In this document: one piece after another, positions 45,701 through 54,700 of the stretch
Position numbering within the stretch: position 1 is the first letter of the stretch
How the letters are laid out: each line of letters opens with the position of its first letter
DNA from: Paludibacteraceae bacterium
Lineage (GTDB): Bacteria; Bacteroidota; Bacteroidia; Bacteroidales; Paludibacteraceae
NCBI GenBank assembly: GCA_024400275.1
Contig: JAKSMY010000001.1
Span: forward strand, 34,423-98,422
DNA length: 64,000 nucleotides
Direction: 5' to 3'
Position numbers and translations under genes: made by a program
Notes under the pieces: generated by a model
Databases searched by the model: none
Told to the model about the DNA's origin: nothing
The model's input: only the letters and a program-made list of their open reading frames with translations

Positions 45701-48700
45701 ATCGTAGTACGGATGCGGATTGGTATCATAATCTACAAAGCGTTCAGTCGTTACGGACGATACATCAATGGCTTGCGGTGAGCGTTGTTTATTGATACGC
45801 TTGCGGACCACGATAATATCACTCGTAACAGGCGCACCGTCAAAAGTAGCGTTATTCAGACGGAAAGCACCAATAACATCTGTGTCCTCATGCTCTGATA
45901 ACCATTGGAACAAATCTCTCTGCTTATCCAGCGTGCCGCTTGTGGTAATGAATACACCTATACCGCCTTCACGGAGGGAACGCACATTCTTGGCGATGCA
46001 GAAGTTATGTATCAGTCCAAAGCGGTCTGATATATCCTTGTTCTTCTCGTCAAAGAGTTTCAAATGGCTGTCAAACGGAACATTGGTAATAACGAGGTCT
46101 TTACTCCGTGGTCTTACATCCACATCTTGGAATCCCTCAATATCCACCTTTGCATCCGGGTACAGCAGCTGGAGTATTCCACCGGTTGTTTGGTCTAATT
46201 CCACCGCTTGAATGGTACTACTACCGCTAATAGATGACGGCATTTGTGCCAATATATTACCTATACCGGCAGAACCTTCCAAGATGTCGCCACCCTTGAA
46301 TCCCAAATTACCTACGATGTCCCATAAGTAATCAATAATGTATGTAGGAGTATAGTATGCTGTGTTGATACTCAACTCTGCATCGTGCAGTTCTTCCTCA
46401 TTGAATAACTCGTGCAGGGTGTTGTATTCAGAAGAGTCATACTTATTAAAGAATGTACCAAGTCCACCCCAACCGCTATATTGTGCCAGCACTTGCTGTT
46501 GTGCCTTGGTCGGACGTTTATTGCTATCACGCAACTCACGCATCAACTCAATCGCAGCAATGTTTGCATAAAATCGTGCCTTTGGTGTGTTAGGTTCCAA
46601 TGAATTTCCACGGCTATTGTGGAAATTGTGCTGATTGCGGTTTACAGGTAATTGCTCTGCTCCATTGACAGCAACCACTGTTCCGCTTCCTGTTCCGTCA
46701 TCGCGCACACTCTCGCTGTTGTCTCTATCCACTCCTGACGGCTCATTTTGCTGAACTTCTTGCCCGTTTCCGCTTCGTATGCCTCCATTCGGCGTTTGTA
46801 CTCTTGTGTTACTTGGTTCATTGTTTTGTGTATTATCAGGTTCAACTTCTTCCATTTGAGCCATTACCTGCTCATGATGCTCGTTCAACTGCTCTTGCAC
46901 TTGGTCTTGCTGTGCTTGCTTGACATCCTCAACCACATCGGCAAACAAATCACCCATCAGTTGGTCCGCTTGAATGGCATTCTTATCTTTCTTGCGCTCC
47001 GCCTTTGTTTGCTCGCGTTGCTGCTTCTTCTCCTTTTGGTCTTGAGCAACACGATGTGCATACTCTCCCAATGTCTCATACTCTGCCGGAGCAGGAACAT
47101 TGTCCTTCGGAAGATAATTACGGCACTCCCATTTAACAAGGCGTAAGAAATTATCGTAAGAAGTTGCGGTCTCTACAAATTGATTATTTCCGTATCTCTC
47201 CTGCCCTATTCCACTTGGATTCTCTACACGATACATTATCGTTTTAAGCACATCCCAAGTATGTTCACTTCTTGGTATCTCTAAATCTCCATACGCTCCT
47301 TGTGATTGTGAATATACAGGATTAATAGGAATGGTAACGTATAACTCACGACCTTCTTGTAATGGAATACGGAATGTCAAATCTCCTCCGGCAGGTGCTA
47401 TGTTGGCAGTCGCTTTAACTTTGGCATCAATACCTAAATCCTTTGCCAGTTGTTTTGCTACGCGAGTAACATCCTTTACGGCTTTACGCGTAGCGGATTT
47501 AGTTACTCCAGTCTCTGCAAAGTCTCCCTCATCCATTTCATAGTAGCCAAGTAGCATCAATTGCTCGTTGGCTTTCTCGACTGTCTCGTCTATGTGGGTG
47601 ATGATAGGATTGGCGACTTCTGCAGCTACATCTCGTCCTTGTTCGTCTGCATCGCTGATAGCAGTCTCGACTTCGCTTTCGCAAGTTGTGCCTTCATCTC
47701 TAATAGCACGCGTATTTGCTGCTGTTTCGTCAGTTGTTCGTTCATCTTCGGTTATGTTATTAAAGTTATTGGCATCCTCCTCTGTCTTGAACAGGAAACC
47801 TTTGTTTTTACTGAAACTTGACCAATAGCCGTTGTTGTCTTTGGCACGTTTTTTCAAGTCTTTGAACTCCTCGGCACTGACACGGCTATTCGTGTTTACC
47901 AGCCAAATATCACTACCGTCCCGCGTGTCCTTTGACTTGGTGATAGTGCCAATGGTTAATCTCTTTTGTGGGTTGTATTCGTCCGTCACTCCTATGAGAG
48001 GGTCAATGAAATACAACTCTCCGCTATTACTATCCTTTAGCACATTATCACCGGTAACATCGGTAACTATCACTCCGTCACCATTGCGATATATATAGCC
48101 GTCCTTCTTAAATCCTAATTTCGATAAATGCTCATCAATCTCATCTTGTGTAGCGTTCTCAAATGTATTATCAATGAACGGCTGTGTCAAAACAAGGCGT
48201 ACATTACCCAATCCATCATCAGTATATCCCCATAATGTGTAAGGCGTGTTTTCAAATAATACGTTATGCAGTTGCAATTCATCAAGAATGCGTAATGGGG
48301 AACTGCCTTTTATTGCCGATTTAGCGAATGGGTCTTTTATTTTAACAACTCGGTTATTCTTTGCGTCTATATATACCTCGCTCTCACCTGTTTTCCCATT
48401 ATACTTTTCGCCTATTGACGCTACACCATTTCTGTCTAAATACGAGCCGGTCTCTTTAGCATGGTTGGTTAGTAATTCGCTTACGTATTCTTCCTGCTTA
48501 GTTTTCGAGCCATCGCGCAAATCTCCAAGCGATTGAGATGATAACCATTCTCTATCACTTTGTATATCGACTGTTCTACCAATGGGCGAAGATCCTCCCT
48601 CGCCTGCATTACGTACTCCAGTGCTGTTTCTCCGTCCGACAGTATTATTTTCTCCAGTCTGCTCTTGTCCATTGCTTGCTAAATTAGGTTGCAAAGATAC

Positions 48701-51700
48701 AAAATTTTCTTGACTTTTCAAAATTTCAGCACCATTTTCTGCGTTTTTAGGTGCAGAATTATTGTCTTGTGACGGATTGATGTAATTAGATATGGCTTCA
48801 TGGTATGCGTTTAGGCGAATGGCTTCTACCAATTGCACATCGGTACCACCATTATTCTTCCAAACATCATATTTGAGTTTATCTATTTCCTTTTCAACGG
48901 ACGAAAGCAAATCTTTTGCAAAAACCTTATCAATCTTTGTCTCTGCAAGATGGTCGCTAAACTGCTTAATAAAGAAATCACGCAGTTTATCACTGTCATT
49001 AGCCGTCATCAGTTTGTCCTCTGGAATGTTTATCAGATTAATATCCAAATTGGCAGCATCACCACTCAAATTGTATGTACCATCCGAATTGACTTTTGAA
49101 ATTCCGAGACGAGCTAAACCATTATTGTACGGATAATAGACAATATCGCCCTCTTTGAACTTTGATTGCTTTAGTTTAGATATTTCACTAAACGGAACTA
49201 CTTTTTCTTTACCATTTTTATTTATGAATACATCATTATTATATCCAAAATCTACTATTTCAACAACCTCGCTATTACCATCTTTTGGTGTATATAATAC
49301 TTTTTCACCATTTTTGAAGTAGTCATTTGGAGTTAATACCTCTTGTGTCTTGGGAGATTCTATTCCATCAGCAATGGCGACACGCTTTCCTGCACGGACT
49401 ATCTTTGGCAAGTAGGTGTCTAACGCATGGAACGGGAAACCTGCCATACGCATACCGTTTCGATTGGTAACGGTTATACCAAGAATATTTGACAATTCGT
49501 CAGCGTCTTCCTCATATATCTCATAGAAGTCACCGGTACGGAACAGAACTGCAGCATCGGGATACTGCTCTTTGATTTGTCTGTACGATTGAAGTACAGG
49601 GTTCTCCTGTTTGGTCTGCTGTTGTGGCACGATAAGAATATAACCATCTATATTATCGGTTGTAAAGCCATTAGGCAATTTACTTATCAAGTCTTCAATG
49701 GTAGCATCACCATTTAGGACATCAACTATCAATGAATAGTTATCAACAGTCAAATCAACACAGCGTTTCAGCATATCATCGCTAATACCTTTTGCATAAG
49801 GAGACTTTTTAATACTTTTCTCAAATGCACCTCTTTGCTTTTCAGCATTGGCAGTTCTTGCTTCTTCTTGCGTCCGTGTTTGTTCGGTATTTATAGTATA
49901 GACATCGAAATCATCAACAGTTCTTGTAGTGTCAAATTGCGCTTGGTTAGACATATTCTCCGGCGCATACTTGGCAGACATATAGAATTGTTTCAGTCTC
50001 GGACGGACGGCATCACCAACAAGGCGAATCATCTTGTCGCAGAAGTCCGCAAACTTATACACGCCTTTCTTGGTTAATGCCACGGCTAACTTGGCACCAA
50101 CCTCCATAATCTTTGCGTCACGCTCTGCTTGGCGTTTGGGGTCAGCAATGGCGTACAATTTTTTGTCGTCATCCAATAAGTCGCGCAATTCGGCTGCCAA
50201 CGAATCAATCTCTGCATCCGATTCAGCAATCTTTTGTTCAAACTTGGACTTACTCTCGTTTTTTGCCTTATTCGCCTTTGCTGTCTCTAATGGAGTTTGC
50301 GGAACGGCTACTGGGGCATTTTCTGCCAACTCAACCTTCACACTCTTATACTCGTTGAATGGTTTGGTCTTTCGATGGCTGCTATCTATCCACTTGCGGA
50401 ACTCGTCAAGCGTTGTTTCGCTAACGGGACCCATACCAGCCCAACCGTCCTCATAGTTGCTCAAATAGGCGGCTTGCGCTTCTTCCATACTATCAAAGCC
50501 CAGCATACATTTATGCTCGTCAAACTCGCTCGTCTTCGTGTCGAGTTGATCCACAATAAACACTTTGTCGCTTTGCAGGTTTGGACCGATAAACACATCT
50601 ATATGGTCGCCATCTACTCCTTCTGTGCCACGAATATAACCATAAGTGTTATTCATGGTCTGCTCCCACTCTTTTCCGTCTGGGTCAGTACCACGGCGAA
50701 CGGAGCCGACAGGGTTCTCTACAGTAACATCAAAGCCGAATAACTTCACATGTCCCATTTTGTAGTTACCTGCTTTCTTCTGCGCTTCGGTAGGATTAGT
50801 GTTCGTCTCTGCTTCGGCTTGCTCCAATGCTGCTTGCTCTTTCTCTGCTTCCGCTTCCTCCTGTTGGATGGATTCGGTATTATTTTGCAGATTTTCTGCA
50901 TTTTCTTGCCCGGAAATTTGCGTATTTGGATTTTTTGTTGTATCTTTGTGCTCAAATTTTGAAGACTCTTGGTCATATACCTGAGAATTATGCTCAGGCG
51001 AAGATTGACCAAGGGTCTTCTTTAATGTATCTTCATCTGGGTATATCAGTTCCTCAGTACTTGATGAGAATATCTTACTGATGTCTCGACCAAAGGCAGT
51101 CACGATATTCGATACTTCTATCGTTCCACCCTTGAAATCAACATCAATACCAACGCATATTGTCTTTCCATTGACAATAGCAGTCGTGTAAACTCGGTAC
51201 GAATTATCAAATCCACGGTATCGTGTAACTGCCAATGGGGTGTTTATACCATTCGCGATATCAAGCCACTCCTTTATGCCAAGATTATGGTCTTCGTTAT
51301 TGGTGTGGACACCCATATTTACGGTTCGAGTAGAAGTATATATTCCCCCTTTGATACCAAGCGATTCAAGCAGACTACCTGAAACACCTATATGGAAGTG
51401 TGGAGATTCTCCTTCTTCCAGTTGTTTACTTCTTTGAATGAAACGGAGGAATCGGGTCAGTTCTGTTCCGTTCTCCTTATCATACGCTTCTGCTTGCTCA
51501 ATTACTTCTGCATCACTTTGTTGTGGGATTGGAGCAGCAGAGCCAGTTTCGCTGCCTGCACTTGCTCCTTCGTTGGTTGATTCTTGTTTGCCATAACTAT
51601 TTAATACTAATTGTTTGAGTTCATCGACTGAGGTCAGACCACCAAATATATCCACTTGACCGCCTTGTACCTGTTTTGCTTCGTTGTTATACGAGGTTAG

Positions 51701-54700
51701 CACGTCACGGAAAGCATCTACACCGCCGTCCGTCATCTCCTCTGCCAATAGCAGTTGGAAAGGCGAATAGTTATCGGAGGCAGTACGCACTTGTCCGTCC
51801 TCGGCAATAACCGTCTGACTGACGAAAGCACGGAACGGCATCTTGCTGTTGCGTACCTCATACAGCAGACGGATAGCATCGTTGATGTCCGGCTCCAGTG
51901 AGAACTCTCCCAAGGACTTATTGTCGATAATCTGCGGCAAGGCACGGAGGATAGAGTTCTTCAGTCCTGCATCGTCACCCATCAGACGGATAGTCTCGTT
52001 GCTGAACACCGTACCCAACATGATATTCTCCAATCGTTCACGTCCAAGGGCAGACAGTTTATCTCCATCTACCATTTCGGCTTTCTCGCGCTCGCTGATG
52101 ATGCCGTCCGCAATAAGGCGGTTAATCAGTTCAAAGGGTGCTTTGCTGTCGTTGAAGAATGCGTCACGGGTATTGAAACCGCTGATAGCATCTACTATGT
52201 CGCTAATGGCTTGCGGTGTCAGTTTTCGGGCGTAAGCGGCTGCTTTGCCGGTATTGCTTTGAGTCTGCGTCTCCTGCTCATTGAAGATAGCGAGTGAAGA
52301 TGTGTTATAGGGCAGACGCTCGTCCAATTCAAATGCGACACGCGCATTCGGAATAGACTGCACCTGCTCTGCCGTGAAGCCGAATTGACCTGCATTGTTC
52401 ATCAGCGACTGCGTATATGCTCCGTCCGTACCATTGGCGGATGCCAACTGACCAGCCATCCAACGACCGTTTCCGTTATACACAAGCCCTTCATCGCTAA
52501 CAACAGGCATGTTCTTGATAGCATTGCCATTGTAGTTGGTAGCAATGCCAATTACTTTCTGTTGCTCCTCCGGGTCGTTGGTATAATCGCGGTCGTTGAT
52601 GGACTGGCCGTCCTCCGTGACTGGGTAACCGGAAGACATGGCAAAGTTACTGCGTGCATCGTGGCTTGCAGTAGCTGCATCGGGAGTAGTGAGGATATAG
52701 CGTCCTTTGAGTTCGCGTCCGTCAGGCAGGGTAATAGTGCCCTCGTTGCCGACAATCTTCGGTGCGGCTGCATAACGCTCTGCCATAGAGGTATTGGCTT
52801 TCGTACCTTCTTCGGTTCGGCTGCGATCCTCTCGTGCCTGCATCATCTTCTGACGCTGTTCTTCCTCGGCTTGAAGCTCTGCCTCGGTCTTGATAGACGC
52901 AATGGCCAACGATACATTATTCCAATAAGACTGCAAGTCATTTGCCGCCTTTTGTTGCTGCTTGATTTGTGCATCTTCTTGTTGGAATGCTGCAAAAGAT
53001 GTACTTCTTGGTTTCAAACGAGAAACATCTTTTACCGCCTTGGCCGCTTCGGACTTCTTTAACTCTACATAATCCTTTCCGCTTACTCTACCCATTGCAT
53101 CGAATATCACTTGTGCCGATTGTTCGGGTTGCATCTGTCCCCATGCCGGCTCTCCATTCTCATCTACAGGATAAGATGGAGCATTGGCGGGAGCGTTAGC
53201 TGGTTCGTTTGTGTTTTCGTTTGCAGGTTGTCCGTTGGAAGGTTCGGCTGATTGAGCCAAATCAGTCGGCTGATTGGTTGCTTTCGTCCAACCCCTGTCC
53301 TCCAAATCGGTAGGTGTGTACATGATAGTTTTGTCGTCTATCTCCGACCAAAAGCCGTCCTCACGATATAAACGCTTCGTGGTTCCGTCAGGTAATGTAA
53401 ACTCGTCTATTTGTTCCTCCGTCTCTCCTGGTGCCTTGGCTAAATGTTCGGCTGCAACATAGTGAGGCATAGGGGTCTCATTGGGCTGACCATTGGCATC
53501 TTCAATCTCTACACGGATACCCTCATCATCTATACCGGTAATGGTTGAACTCTCGCCGGACATAAGTTGTCCGTTGTTGGTAAGATATACCTTGTCACCA
53601 ACTTGGTAGGTTTCCTCGTTGGCATATTTGGCAAATAGTCGTGCGCTTTCTGCTTGAATGCGGTCTTGAGCCATGACAGGTGCTTCTAATATGGTCAGCT
53701 CACTGGCTTGCATCTGTTCCACATGCCCATCGTCAAACTTAACCGTCACTACATCATTGCCTGTTGCATTCATGCTGCCGTCCGTTTGATTGACATCTAC
53801 AATAATATCGCCACTAACGGCATACCCCTCTACACCATCACGACCTTGTACACCGACACGATAGACATAGTTATTGGTCTTATTCGTGATACCCTCTACC
53901 AATGCCGTGGCTTCCTCGTCTGCCTTATTCTGCCATTGCTCGGTACGTATGGCTTGGCGATACTGCTCTTTTACTACACTTTGCTCGCGTGATTGGTCAG
54001 CTTGAACAGAACCTAACATAGCATCAGCAACAGCGTACTGCGACAATGCGGCATTAAGACGCTTGGCATTTTCTTGATTACCTTCGGCATACACACTTGC
54101 AATAGATGCAATGGCTTTCGGCATATCTTCAATAGCACCTGCATACAACGAACCACGGAAATCATTTACTACATCTTCCACTTCGTTCTCATCTACGCCG
54201 CAATACATGAGCGTATTCTTCAAATCACCATACGCCTCTTGATAGCGTTTATTCAATGAGCGCATCTGTACCATGCTTGCCGAACCACCTAACAAAGCAG
54301 GTAGTGAGAAGGATATAATCATAGGAACTTGTGTGTCTGGGGACGTAAATTCCGCATACGTATCTCCAAATGCTTTCCAATCTCTACCTTCAATGGCTTC
54401 CTTGCAAGCATCGTAGAATGTGTTTTCCCATTCCTCTGACAACTCACCTATTACACCGTGATAGGCAGCTTTATTGAGGAACTGACCAAATACGCTATTT
54501 CCAAACATCTGATTAAAGTCTTTCAGTTTGGTTCTGCCCAACGATTTGATAAATGGAGCATCTTTCAATGCACGCAGCATCAGTTGTGTATTACCACCTG
54601 TCTCGGTGAATAATTCTCCTATCTGTGTGCCGTATGCTTCTGCCCATGCCTTACCATATCCCTTTGTATCAATCTTGCCTATCTTAATCTTGCTATCGTC

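Noticed and set aside
50746..51012. 88-residue Lys/Arg-rich frame inside the giant gene
   Set aside because: It is the frame-shifted image of a Gln/Glu/Ala-rich linker, so the basic composition is an artefact; no promoter on that strand.
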